Positions 1 through 7,011 of a stretch of DNA of 23,486 nucleotides are shown here, piece after piece. This DNA is from a virus. Each line of letters begins with the position of its first letter. Positions within the stretch are counted from its first letter, which is position 1. The notes under the pieces were generated by a model. That model saw nothing but the letters and a program-made list of their open reading frames with translations. It was not told where the DNA came from and searched no databases. The translations under genes were made by a program, and so were the position numbers. The stretch is taken from IMG/VR virus record IMGVR_UViG_3300023184_007165, positions 1 to 23,486 of that record. One strand, 5' to 3'.

Positions 1-243
1 ATTGACCAACTGAATATTATTAATCAAATGATTATAACTAAATCTGATGAAGGTTGTGAATATCAGGGAATCACATATCCAGTGGAAAAAGTTAATATCA
101 GAGATGTATCCGGTGCTGGTGATACATTTATTTCTGGATTAGTGTGTGAATATGTTTTAACAAAAGATATAATTAAAGCTATTTTATTTGCTCAAGAATG
201 TGCAACAAAAGTAGTACAAAAAAAAGGAGTTTGCACAATATAA
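1..243 (+). CDS. PfkB-family sugar kinase, C-terminal part (heptose-7-phosphate kinase-like)
   Basis: Only the last 80 residues are in the window; the frame is open from base 1. The fragment carries the PfkB signature 2 (DVSGAGDTFISG, about residues 34-45 of the fragment), whose GAGD aspartate is the catalytic base in ribokinase-fold kinases. It ends with an Ala-rich helix and a Val-Val-x-Lys-x-Gly-Val tail, as in the kinase domain of HldE/RfaE and HldA, which phosphorylate D-glycero-D-manno-heptose 7-phosphate at C1. The family is clear; the substrate is inferred from this tail and from the nearby phosphatase-nucleotidyltransferase. It leads a tight plus-strand unit: the stop lies one base before the next start. 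An adenosine- or fructose-kinase-like enzyme remains possible. Confidence 0.8.
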   Translation: MDQLNIINQMIITKSDEGCEYQGITYPVEKVNIRDVSGAGDTFISGLVCEYVLTKDIIKAILFAQECATKVVQKKGVCTI

Positions 244-244
244 A

Positions 245-1129
245 ATGATTGAATACCCAGATATAGAAAACATTATCAGAAAAGAACTTAACTTACCAGC
301 TTGTGACGATCTATCAATTTATAAATCATTGGAAAATAAAGAATATTACACAAAAAGAATAAATGAAATTGTAAATTCTTATATCCCAAAAACAGAGCAT
401 CCTTATGATTCAAAGGCTCTATCTCAAATTGAAACTGAAGGTTATGCAGTTATTGAAAACTTCCTAACTGAAGAACAAATTGATAAAATTGTTGAACTAA
501 GCAAAACAGTTAAGGGATACAATTTCCACGTCCCAGGCAGAGCATTTAATACAAGTCCTGAATTTTACACAGATGATTTAAATTGGAATGTGTGCGCTTA
601 CAAAATGAATCATCTTTTATCAAATCCAACAATTTTAAATATTATTACTAGAAAAGATATTGTATCTTTGATGCAAGCTTATTTAGGATGTGTACCAACA
701 ATAACTTCTGTTAGTATGTGGTGGAGTAAATACACTGGACAAGAATTTCATACTCAAAAACTTCACAGAGATTATGACGATTTTAAGTTTTTAGCATTTT
801 TTATTTACTTATCAGATGTAGATGACAATAACGGACCACACGTATATTACAAAAATACTCATAAAGGATCTGAAGATATGAGTGAAAAAGTTGTAATTAA
901 AGGGAAAGCTGGAACTGCAATTATTGGAGACACATTTGCATTACACCATGGACAACCGTTAAATTCTGGAGAAAGATTACTTTTTTGGTCTAGATACACT
1001 CTCCATAAAAATAATAATTTTTACAGAAATAATGATGCAGAAAATATGTTGAATAAAAATATGTTTTTTGACATTGTTGACGAAGATATTGTAAATAGAC
1101 ATTTGCTCAGTGCATTTATTAAGGAATAA
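245..1129 (+). CDS. PhyH-like Fe(II)/2-oxoglutarate dioxygenase
   Basis: The 294-aa protein has the double-stranded beta-helix signature of the phytanoyl-CoA dioxygenase family. H174-R-D176 would supply two iron ligands. A distal histidine (H234 or H235) is followed by N240-S-x-x-R244, the usual 2-oxoglutarate-binding arginine spacing. Members hydroxylate lipids, sugars, amino acids or antibiotics using O2 and 2-oxoglutarate. The substrate cannot be read here; placement between a sugar kinase and an Mpo1-like membrane protein suggests a glycan or lipid precursor (inference). The length is normal and no signal peptide is seen, so it should be cytosolic. An AAGGAG lies 15 bases before the ATG, inside the upstream gene, so translation may be coupled. 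Confidence 0.82.
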   Translation: MIEYPDIENIIRKELNLPACDDLSIYKSLENKEYYTKRINEIVNSYIPKTEHPYDSKALSQIETEGYAVIENFLTEEQIDKIVELSKTVKGYNFHVPGRAFNTSPEFYTDDLNWNVCAYKMNHLLSNPTILNIITRKDIVSLMQAYLGCVPTITSVSMWWSKYTGQEFHTQKLHRDYDDFKFLAFFIYLSDVDDNNGPHVYYKNTHKGSEDMSEKVVIKGKAGTAIIGDTFALHHGQPLNSGERLLFWSRYTLHKNNNFYRNNDAENMLNKNMFFDIVDEDIVNRHLLSAFIKE

Positions 1130-1133
1130 ATTT

Positions 1134-1424
1134 ATGAATATGAAAGAATATTATGAGATGTATTTAACCTTACATCAAAATAAAATCTGCAGAAGATTAC
1201 ATGTTTTAGGACAACTAATGACTCTTCTATGGATTGCTGGATGTTTGTGGTATGGATATTATTGGTTTTTGATCCTAACACCATTTATTGTTTACCCTTT
1301 TGCTTGGTCTGGACATTTCTTTTTTGAGAAAAACAAACCAGCAGCATTCAAGGATCCAATAAAAGCAAAGATAAGCGACTGGATTATGCTTTGGGATATA
1401 CTGAGAGGCAAAGTTCCATTCTAA
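1134..1424 (+). CDS. DUF962/Mpo1-like small membrane protein
   Basis: The 96-aa protein matches the DUF962 (Mpo1/YGL010w-like) pattern: an N-terminal Y-x-x-x-H14-x-N, then R-x-H23-x-x-G, two hydrophobic segments (about residues 26-57), then G-H61-F-x-x-E-K-N-x-P-A-A-F near the C-terminus. In yeast Mpo1 conserved histidines bind Fe2+ for alpha-oxidation of 2-hydroxy fatty acids; bacterial relatives are mostly uncharacterised. The protein should sit in the membrane. The ATG at 1134 is preferred over an in-frame GTG at 1110, because the GTG lies inside the upstream gene while AAGGA stands 8 bases before 1134. It follows the PhyH-like gene by 4 bases, so two iron-oxygen chemistry candidates are co-transcribed. 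Enzyme activity is not shown by sequence. Confidence 0.78.
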   Translation: MNMKEYYEMYLTLHQNKICRRLHVLGQLMTLLWIAGCLWYGYYWFLILTPFIVYPFAWSGHFFFEKNKPAAFKDPIKAKISDWIMLWDILRGKVPF

Positions 1425-1456
1425 ATAAAAAAGAGGCTCAAGGCCTCTTTTTTATT
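1424..1456. terminator. Bidirectional intrinsic terminator between convergent genes
   Basis: A perfect inverted repeat pairs AAGAGGC with GCCTCTT around the 5-base loop TCAAG. Flanking A and T runs extend the pairing to 14 bp (1424-1437 with 1443-1456). Because the flanks are A-rich on one side and T-rich on the other, each strand ends the hairpin in a U-tract. It lies exactly between the end of the plus-strand unit and the end of the minus-strand HAD-nucleotidyltransferase, whose stop overlaps the right arm. Confidence 0.9.
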
Positions 1457-2816
1457 TATAGTTCTCAAGAAAATAGTTTAAATCTTCAGGAGTTCCAATT
1501 CCCCACATTTTAGGAACATCAAATGTCTTTATCTTCAAACCATCTAACAAAGCTTCATTGAATACTGGACAAACATAAAATTCATTATTTACTCTGATAT
1601 CTTTTGAAATCATACTCTCAGCATATTTAACAAAATCTTTACCTTGCTTCCAATAATAAACCCCAACTGTAGCAATATCAGAAATAGGATTCTTTTCAGC
1701 AACCTCAGTCACGAAACCATTATCATCAACTTTTGCATATGACCATTTAGGATGTGTTGCTCTGAAAGATACAATCCCAGCATCCAAGTTCTGCTCATTC
1801 ATTTTGTAGAAAAACTCTAAACTATTCCATTCAATAAACTGATCAGAATTTGCAATGACTAAAGGCTCATCATTATCAATAAATTCCTTAGCCAAAAGAA
1901 CAGTACAAGCAGCTCCCTCAGTTACACCATCAACTTCTACAATCTTACAACCGGGGCAAATTAAAGAAAGCATAGAATCAAGATTGTATTTTTCTCTATG
2001 GGATTTCTGAACAACAAAAATAAAGTTAGCATCTACAGCAAGATTTTCAACAACTACCTGAATCATAGGCTTTCCATGCACTTCAATTAATGGTTTTGGA
2101 AATGTATATCCAGCTTGTGCAAATCTACTTCCATTACCAGCCATAGGAATTAAAACATTCATCTTCTTATCTACCCACCTTTCTTTATGCTGCTTATTGG
2201 AATGAAATGAATTGTTTAGTTTTTCAAAATCAAAATCATTCGTATTTTTCACTCTCAATACTTTAGCTCCAGATTTAAAAGCAGCAGTTAAACCCGTAGG
2301 CGAATCTTCAACAATTAAAGTTGTTTCAGGTAAAGCCCCAAAATAAGACATAGCTTTCCAATAAATTTCTGGATGAGGCTTAGAATATTTAACATCTTCA
2401 TTGGATAAAATTAAATCAAAGAAATTAATAATACCCAAGTTAGTTAATGAAAGATGTACCGTTTTTTCTATTGAATTTGAACAACAAGCAATAATATACC
2501 CATTAGCCTTCAGTTGTTCAAATAATCTAATAAACTTTTGATTTCTGCTTAAATTTGACAAGGCATTTAAAGTGTATGTCTGCTTGTTTTGAAATATTTT
2601 TTCTGATGTGTCTTTATCTGTCGGCAAACCTTTATATTTTGCAAGAAGATTCAACTTGTCATATGTCTTTAAACCATCATATGTTTTTAAATGCTCTTCC
2701 CAACTAATAACAAATTCTTCACCAATATCTCTTAATGCCAAATTCAATGCATCAAAATGAATTTCTTTTGCTTCTACTAATACTCCATCTAAATCAAAAA
2801 TAATAAGCTTAGACAT
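1452..2816 (-). CDS. Bifunctional HAD phosphatase / sugar-phosphate nucleotidyltransferase
   Basis: This 454-aa protein is a two-domain fusion. Residues 1-195 are a HAD hydrolase: D8-x-D10-G-V-L holds the nucleophile and acid/base, S113 is in motif II (CCSNS), K146 in SKPHP, and E170-D171 are the motif IV acids. Residues about 219-454 are a GlmU/RmlA-type nucleotidyltransferase: G-N-G-S-R-F (227-232) is the NTP-binding loop, F-P-K241-P-L the activating lysine, and S324-D325 a metal ligand. Both active sites look intact. Removal of one phosphate followed by NDP transfer to a sugar 1-phosphate matches the late steps of NDP-heptose synthesis, and a PfkB kinase lies nearby. The substrate is inferred, not shown. 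No Shine-Dalgarno is seen; a TATAAT lies 7 bases upstream of the ATG, so the message could be leaderless. Confidence 0.85.
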   Translation of the reverse strand: MSKLIIFDLDGVLVEAKEIHFDALNLALRDIGEEFVISWEEHLKTYDGLKTYDKLNLLAKYKGLPTDKDTSEKIFQNKQTYTLNALSNLSRNQKFIRLFEQLKANGYIIACCSNSIEKTVHLSLTNLGIINFFDLILSNEDVKYSKPHPEIYWKAMSYFGALPETTLIVEDSPTGLTAAFKSGAKVLRVKNTNDFDFEKLNNSFHSNKQHKERWVDKKMNVLIPMAGNGSRFAQAGYTFPKPLIEVHGKPMIQVVVENLAVDANFIFVVQKSHREKYNLDSMLSLICPGCKIVEVDGVTEGAACTVLLAKEFIDNDEPLVIANSDQFIEWNSLEFFYKMNEQNLDAGIVSFRATHPKWSYAKVDDNGFVTEVAEKNPISDIATVGVYYWKQGKDFVKYAESMISKDIRVNNEFYVCPVFNEALLDGLKIKTFDVPKMWGIGTPEDLNYFLENYK

Positions 2817-2822
2817 ACCAGT

Positions 2823-2828
2823 ATTATA
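2823..2828 (-). promoter_or_regulatory. Possible -10 element (TATAAT)
   Basis: A perfect TATAAT lies on the minus strand just after a terminator and 7 bases before the HAD-nucleotidyltransferase ATG. Transcription from it would begin at or next to the start codon. No convincing -35 hexamer is present, so the call rests on position and the -10 match only. Confidence 0.3.
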
Positions 2829-2832
2829 ACAA

Positions 2833-2867
2833 AATAAAAAGGAGGGTTTTTAATCCTCCTTTTTATT
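2833..2867 (-). terminator. Intrinsic terminator after the methyltransferase gene
   Basis: A perfect 13-bp inverted repeat (2833-2845 with 2855-2867; core GGAGG/CCTCC) surrounds a 9-base loop and ends in a T-run on the minus strand. It begins on the stop codon of the methyltransferase gene and separates it from the next minus-strand gene. Its symmetric A/T flanks could also stop plus-strand transcription. Confidence 0.88.
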
Positions 2868-3480
2868 ACTTTCTTTTAATGAAAGCTATACCATAATCCA
2901 TTTTTTTATCAACACATCTAATTTCTACTAAAAACTTATCAGGATCTAAGTTTTCTATTAGAGTTTTAGGGCCTGGATGATAATGCACATCGTGAACAAC
3001 AATCATTCCACCAGGTGATAATAAACTTGTATTTGTCCAGAGGTCTAACATTTGATTAATAGATGCTTCAACATCAAAAATAATAACATCAAATGCAGTT
3101 ACACCTTTGCTTGATGCTAATGAAATGATTTCACCATAATCTGCTTGATTTCTTTGCATAGTATAAATATCATTGTCATTATTTAAATCTGTGATATCGA
3201 CTTCACTAACTCCAAAATATTTAGTATCAGCTGACTTACTTTCTAAAATAATACGAGTAGCTGATCTAAAACCATCTTTCCAAGCACCAAATTCTAACAC
3301 TGAAAAGCAATGACTGTAAGGTTCGAAGTTAAAACCAAACCAGCTTCTATTACAGTTAGAATATTCAAAATTAGGCAAAACAGTTCCAGGAAAATCAATC
3401 ATCTCAACTGAATCATCTGCTGCAGTACCAGTTCTAATATCGTTTGTTAAATCATTATCAATTACATCTTGTATGGTCAT
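2866..3480 (-). CDS. Class I SAM-dependent methyltransferase (Methyltransf_24-like)
   Basis: The 204-aa protein shows a Rossmann-type methyltransferase: motif I L-E63-F-G65-A-W-K-D-G at the first strand, an acidic S-E-V-D95 after the second, D136 after VIIF, and LSPGGMIVVHD (154-164) before a H-P-G turn. This resembles the Methyltransf_24 group, found next to glycosyltransferases and sugar-modifying enzymes. The target is unknown; a sugar hydroxyl or amino group is plausible given the neighbours (inference). Residues 1-55 are not recognisable and may form a cap. A TATAAT at 3500-3505, AGAGG 8 bases before the ATG and terminators on both sides make it a self-contained unit of late transcription. 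Confidence 0.78.
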   Translation of the reverse strand: MTIQDVIDNDLTNDIRTGTAADDSVEMIDFPGTVLPNFEYSNCNRSWFGFNFEPYSHCFSVLEFGAWKDGFRSATRIILESKSADTKYFGVSEVDITDLNNDNDIYTMQRNQADYGEIISLASSKGVTAFDVIIFDVEASINQMLDLWTNTSLLSPGGMIVVHDVHYHPGPKTLIENLDPDKFLVEIRCVDKKMDYGIAFIKRK

Positions 3481-3499
3481 TTTTGATACCTCTAGTCAA

Positions 3500-3505
3500 A
3501 TTATA
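3500..3505 (-). promoter_or_regulatory. Possible -10 element (TATAAT)
   Basis: A minus-strand TATAAT lies between the capsid operon terminator and the methyltransferase start, 19 bases before the ATG. No clear -35 hexamer is seen. The same hexamer occurs in the equivalent place before the next gene. Confidence 0.3.
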
Positions 3506-3515
3506 CTGATAAAAG

Positions 3516-3550
3516 AAAAAAGAGCCCTCTACAAGAGAGGACTCTTTTTT
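3516..3550 (-). terminator. Intrinsic terminator of the major capsid operon
   Basis: A 15-bp arm (3516-3530) pairs with 3536-3550 around the loop ACAAG, with one mismatch on the plus strand that becomes a G-U wobble in minus-strand RNA. A run of seven or more U follows. It lies 22 bases past the capsid stop codon. The wobble and U-run favour function on the minus strand. Confidence 0.9.
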
Positions 3551-3571
3551 TAAAGATCCGTTAAACTAAAA

Positions 3572-4426
3572 TTAGGAAACGGTGATCTTTGAGACTGCGA
3601 AGTCATTGATGAGCGCAAATCCGAGCTCTTCGTAAACAACCCATCCGAGACGAAGTCTCTTTGGATCGTCAGCTGGGAGAACGGTGATGTCTTGTCTGAT
3701 TGGGAGAGCGCCAACGAATTGGGCTGGTGCAAGGACGTAGACAGCGTTCTTAGGAACCATGGTGCTGACGTGGATGTCTGCGGAGTAGATGTGGCCATAG
3801 AGACCAGTCATGAGGATATCTCTTTGAGTTGCCTCATCGAAGAATTCCTTACCCCAGTTTCTGATATCCTTGTAGCGTTGTGGGTGAAGAACAACCTTAG
3901 CACCAATGAGTTCGTGCTCTTCAATGAGGGTCAACGCAAGGTTGATGTTCTCTGGTTGAAGAGTACCGGAAACACTGATGGATTGGTCGGTTGGAACACC
4001 GGCGTTGAGGACCTTGAAGACTTCGGTATCTTCTTGTCTTTGGAGGGAGTCCTTAGCACGGACTTGAGCTCTATCGACAATGTAGAATCTTCTTTGTCTG
4101 ATCTCATTTAATCTGATTTGTGGGTGTGCAGCCAACTCGATGGTTGGGACGAGGAGTTCTTCTGCTTCAACTTCAGCGGAAGGAACACCACCACGCTTAG
4201 GAATGACGTAGGATTTAACTGCTACATCTCTCTCATAGCGAGCAAGAGCACCTTGTGGGAGCTCGTCAACCATGAACAACTTACGACCAATTGCTTGGTA
4301 CATAAGGGAGGTCTTGATTGGCTCGACCATTGCTTGTGCAAGAGCTGTGCGACCTTCAGCGGTCTCGAGTGCCATCGCAATGACGGTCTCTCTTTGCTCA
4401 TTTGAATTTCTCTTAATCATTGACAT
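3572..4426 (-). CDS. Major capsid protein (HK97 fold)
   Basis: The 284-aa protein has the features of HK97-fold major capsid proteins of large phages: an N-terminal helical region (10-50), an extended acidic segment before a conserved V-P-T-I-E-L strand (93-98), a long spine helix rich in D/R/K/E (116-142), a V-L-H-P-Q-R-Y motif (179-185) and a C-terminal beta-rich A/P-domain ending F-A-L-I-N-D-F-A. It forms the icosahedral shell. AGGAG stands 8 bases before the ATG. Base composition is clearly richer in G+C than its neighbours (29 of 60 bases over 3601-3660) and codon choice is more regular, as expected for the most highly expressed phage gene. It is the last gene of its operon. Confidence 0.88.
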   Translation of the reverse strand: MSMIKRNSNEQRETVIAMALETAEGRTALAQAMVEPIKTSLMYQAIGRKLFMVDELPQGALARYERDVAVKSYVIPKRGGVPSAEVEAEELLVPTIELAAHPQIRLNEIRQRRFYIVDRAQVRAKDSLQRQEDTEVFKVLNAGVPTDQSISVSGTLQPENINLALTLIEEHELIGAKVVLHPQRYKDIRNWGKEFFDEATQRDILMTGLYGHIYSADIHVSTMVPKNAVYVLAPAQFVGALPIRQDITVLPADDPKRLRLGWVVYEELGFALINDFAVSKITVS

Positions 4427-4452
4427 TTTATTTTCTCCTTAATCAATTCCTA

Positions 4453-5094
4453 TTAGCTTACTTGGAGTACCATTGTAAAGTAAAGAAGACCAGCAGCTGA
4501 GTCATACTTGTCAACTCTAGCAACCATAGGGCCGTCTGTTCCAATTGTAGCAAGCTTAACTAACTTACCTGAGCCATCTGCAGCGAATGTACAAGCATCG
4601 CCAGGTGCTGGGGTCCAAGTTCCACCAGCGTCAGCTGTAGCTGCAGATGAAACAACCAAGGAAACTTGGTCGGTTACAAATTGGCCACCTGGGGTGTTGT
4701 AAACACCAACGCCTCTGCGTGGGCCTTCATAACCAGAAGACTGTGCAGAAAGGTTTGTTACACCGTTAACGATTTCAGATTGGAAATCACCAATAGCTCT
4801 CTTAGCAGCAACGTAGAAACCGTTGTTGTTTGATTGGAAAACACCAGAGCCGTCGATGTAGTTTGAACCAACTGGGTCTGCAAGAATCATTGTGTTGCCA
4901 CTTCTAGCAGTGTCATCAGATGAAAAACCAACGAATGTTGCAAAGTTTAATGTATCTGCACCAGAAGCTCTGGATGCTAATTGAACGTTACCAGTTGAGC
5001 TATTGATTGCTAAACAAGCACCTGCTTGCCAGGAAGCAGTTGCGAGTGTATCATAGTTTGCAACGATGACTGAATTTAATGCACGAATTGCCAT
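4453..5094 (-). CDS. Probable capsid decoration / head structural protein
   Basis: The 213-aa protein is rich in Ala, Gly, Ser, Thr and Val with few charged residues. It has long stretches of predicted beta strand and turns (for example GSGVFQSNNNGF around 82-93) and no membrane segment or enzyme motif. It lies directly before the major capsid gene, with AGGAG 10 bases before the ATG and a 26-base gap to the capsid start, where decoration proteins are commonly encoded. No family is recognised; the role rests on position and composition. Like the capsid protein, it lacks the K/R-x-A motif common in the other head-module proteins. A fibre-like head protein is an alternative. Confidence 0.55.
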   Translation of the reverse strand: MAIRALNSVIVANYDTLATASWQAGACLAINSSTGNVQLASRASGADTLNFATFVGFSSDDTARSGNTMILADPVGSNYIDGSGVFQSNNNGFYVAAKRAIGDFQSEIVNGVTNLSAQSSGYEGPRRGVGVYNTPGGQFVTDQVSLVVSSAATADAGGTWTPAPGDACTFAADGSGKLVKLATIGTDGPMVARVDKYDSAAGLLYFTMVLQVS

Positions 5095-5126
5095 TGTTTT
5101 ATTCTCCTAAAATTAATGTGAGGAAA

Positions 5127-6854
5127 CTAATCCTCGATTTTTGGCATTGTCCAAGTACCCTTAAGAGCACTTTGGATGTCGAGAGCTGCACTATTGGCAG
5201 AACCAGATAATGCAGGGGAAGTAGAAATACTCATCGCTGAAGCAGTTCTTGTATTGAGTTTTTGTGCAGCTGCAGCAGCTACACGTTCTGCAGATGCTTG
5301 TGCAGATCTGAGAAGAAGTTGAGTATTCTTGATCATTACATCAGCTCTCAAACCATCTTCAAGAAGTTGATCGGCATAAGAATCGCATTCGTCAGAGTTG
5401 ATAATTCCAGCTAAAGCTAACTTTGTTGCACAGGAATATGCAGCCTTGATGCGAGCATTGGAGATTGAAGAGAGGGCATTTTGAGCTGCATTAGCACTTC
5501 CAACTAAATCTTCTACTTTAGTTTTAACAACAGTTGCATCTTCTGCAGTTTGATCAGGTGAAGCTTGATCTCCTGCTGGACCTGAGGTACCTGCTTCTCT
5601 CTTGTCATCACCTTCATCTTCTGCTTTCTTGCTGTCGCAATGTGGGCAATCAGCATCTTTATCGATACACTTGCTGCAAACACTCATTTTTGATGCACAT
5701 TTTTCGCATTTAACTGAATGCAACTTGTTGCCATTTGCTGCCATCCTAGCAGTGGACATCCCACAGCATTCACACTTCTTAGAAGCAGTGGATACTCTGG
5801 TTGTGTTGCGAGCAACTTGATCAGCATCTGTTGGGATTGCAAAATGCTCTAAGTTTGCTTCATTGTTAGATGGAATATTGCTCAATCTATCTAAATCTAA
5901 CTCATAATCTAAAGAACCGTCTTCAGAACCTTCGAATCTTGTTGCTTCAATGGAATCACCCAATTGAAGGTAGTTAGGATTCTTTGTTGGAACCTTACCC
6001 TTTTCAAATGTAACATCTTGCTCGTCGATAGCTTCTTGACCATCTAATTTAGTATGGCCAGTAAACTTCATTGTTGGATAGTCCATTTCTCCGTGGTATT
6101 GGTTCTCACTACTGTGTTGGAAACCTGCTGACGCTGGATAGGATTCTTCGCCATCAACTGAAGCAAATTTATTAAGAATTTGCTCTCTTTCAGTTCTACG
6201 AAGGATTTGTTCTCTTTCCGCACGACGAGCAGCTAAAGCTTGTCTTGTCATTGTTTTTTCTCTCCTACTAGATTTATGCATTTGGTGCTCTTCGGAATCA
6301 TCTTCCATTTCATCTTCATCTGATTCGTCATCATTAAAATGTGTGACTTCATCATCAGAATCATTTCCGCCTAAAACCTTGTCAAGCGCCTCTTGCACTG
6401 CCTTTTGTGCGGCCTCAACCATTTCAGCGGGGACTTCTATTTCAAAAGTTGCGATATCGTCATCTTCTACTTCGCTATCTTCGTCATCCATTTCGTCCAT
6501 GTCATCCATGTCTTCCATGTCGTCGGTTAAATCATCAGTGTCATCATCTGACAAATCTTCGTCTTCTTCGTTGTGAGTTTCTTTTGCGAAGTCTGCAGTT
6601 TCATGCCCATCTTCAAGATTTACAAATTTGCTTGTAACATCTTCGGAAAAACCGGCTTCTCTTGCAAGACCTGGAAGATACTTAGCTCTGATAGCTTTAG
6701 CAACCACAACGGCTTCATCACTGTTCAATGAAGCTGTGCGTTGCATGTCTGCTACACAGGAATCAAAATCTTCCTTATCTGTCATTTGAAGTTCGGCTAA
6801 ACGAAGTGCTGCAAACTTATCTTGAGATAAAGCTGTCTTCTTATTGTTTTTCAT
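5127..6854 (-). CDS. Acidic, zinc-cluster head-assembly (scaffold-like) protein
   Basis: No whole-protein family is recognised in this 575-aa protein. In order it has a helical N-terminus (1-80), a strongly acidic D/E/M-rich tract (about 95-135), a helix (138-162), a second acidic tract (165-190), a basic helix with a tandem E-R-E-Q-I-L repeat (213-227), a central low-structure region, a nine-Cys cluster (C361, C363, C364, C383, C386, C393, C396, C403, C406) that should bind zinc, and an Ala-rich helical C-terminus (445-535). Position just before the decoration and capsid genes, plus acidic and coiled regions, suggests a scaffold or inner-head protein (inference). Its ATG overlaps the stop of a 31-aa ORF (ATGA). 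The stop is TAG, rare in this window. Confidence 0.5.
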   Translation of the reverse strand: MKNNKKTALSQDKFAALRLAELQMTDKEDFDSCVADMQRTASLNSDEAVVVAKAIRAKYLPGLAREAGFSEDVTSKFVNLEDGHETADFAKETHNEEDEDLSDDDTDDLTDDMEDMDDMDEMDDEDSEVEDDDIATFEIEVPAEMVEAAQKAVQEALDKVLGGNDSDDEVTHFNDDESDEDEMEDDSEEHQMHKSSRREKTMTRQALAARRAEREQILRRTEREQILNKFASVDGEESYPASAGFQHSSENQYHGEMDYPTMKFTGHTKLDGQEAIDEQDVTFEKGKVPTKNPNYLQLGDSIEATRFEGSEDGSLDYELDLDRLSNIPSNNEANLEHFAIPTDADQVARNTTRVSTASKKCECCGMSTARMAANGNKLHSVKCEKCASKMSVCSKCIDKDADCPHCDSKKAEDEGDDKREAGTSGPAGDQASPDQTAEDATVVKTKVEDLVGSANAAQNALSSISNARIKAAYSCATKLALAGIINSDECDSYADQLLEDGLRADVMIKNTQLLLRSAQASAERVAAAAAQKLNTRTASAMSISTSPALSGSANSAALDIQSALKGTWTMPKIED

Positions 6855-6946
6855 TTGTCTGCTGCTTCCCTCATTTTTAACTTACGATCAATGTCTTGAT
6901 TGTATTTGTTAAAATTCTTCTGAATATATGCTGTTTTATCCTGCAT
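6851..6946 (-). CDS. Small 31-aa ORF coupled to the scaffold-like gene
   Basis: A short ORF begins with ATG-CAG-GAT-AAA and ends in a TGA overlapping the ATG of the 575-aa gene in the four bases ATGA, a classic translational coupling arrangement. The predicted peptide is charged and helical, with heptad-like spacing, and contains the K-T-A motif seen in other head-module proteins. No good Shine-Dalgarno is visible. It would be the first gene of the scaffold-decoration-capsid operon. It could instead be a leader peptide or a chance ORF. Confidence 0.4.
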   Translation of the reverse strand: MQDKTAYIQKNFNKYNQDIDRKLKMREAADK

Positions 6947-6970
6947 TAATATTCATTTCTTTTACACATT

Positions 6971-7001
6971 AAATGGGAAGAGATTAGCTCTCTTCCCATT
7001 T
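6971..7001 (-). terminator. Hairpin after the protease gene, possible terminator
   Basis: A perfect 13-bp inverted repeat (6971-6983 with 6989-7001; core GGGAAGAG/CTCTTCCC) surrounds a 5-base loop, 11 bases past the protease stop. On the minus strand the tail is only ATTTAATG, a weak U-tract, so termination may be partial and allow read-through into the scaffold-capsid operon. Confidence 0.7.
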
Positions 7002-7011
7002 TTATATCAAA

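Noticed and set aside
1110-1133. GTG start for the DUF962 gene, and TTG starts for the 1388-, 307-, 272- and 323-aa genes
   Set aside because: In each case an in-frame ATG shortly downstream has a better Shine-Dalgarno or a better fit to the previous stop codon.
3692-4405. Two long plus-strand open frames (139 and 95 aa) opposite the capsid gene
   Set aside because: They lie wholly antisense to a confidently identified capsid protein; the open frames follow from its regular codon use. No Shine-Dalgarno or family match is seen.
6343-6637. Ser-rich and Arg/His/Leu-rich plus-strand open frames
   Set aside because: They are the complement of the Asp/Glu-coding repeats of the 575-aa protein. Low-complexity DNA keeps several frames open at once.
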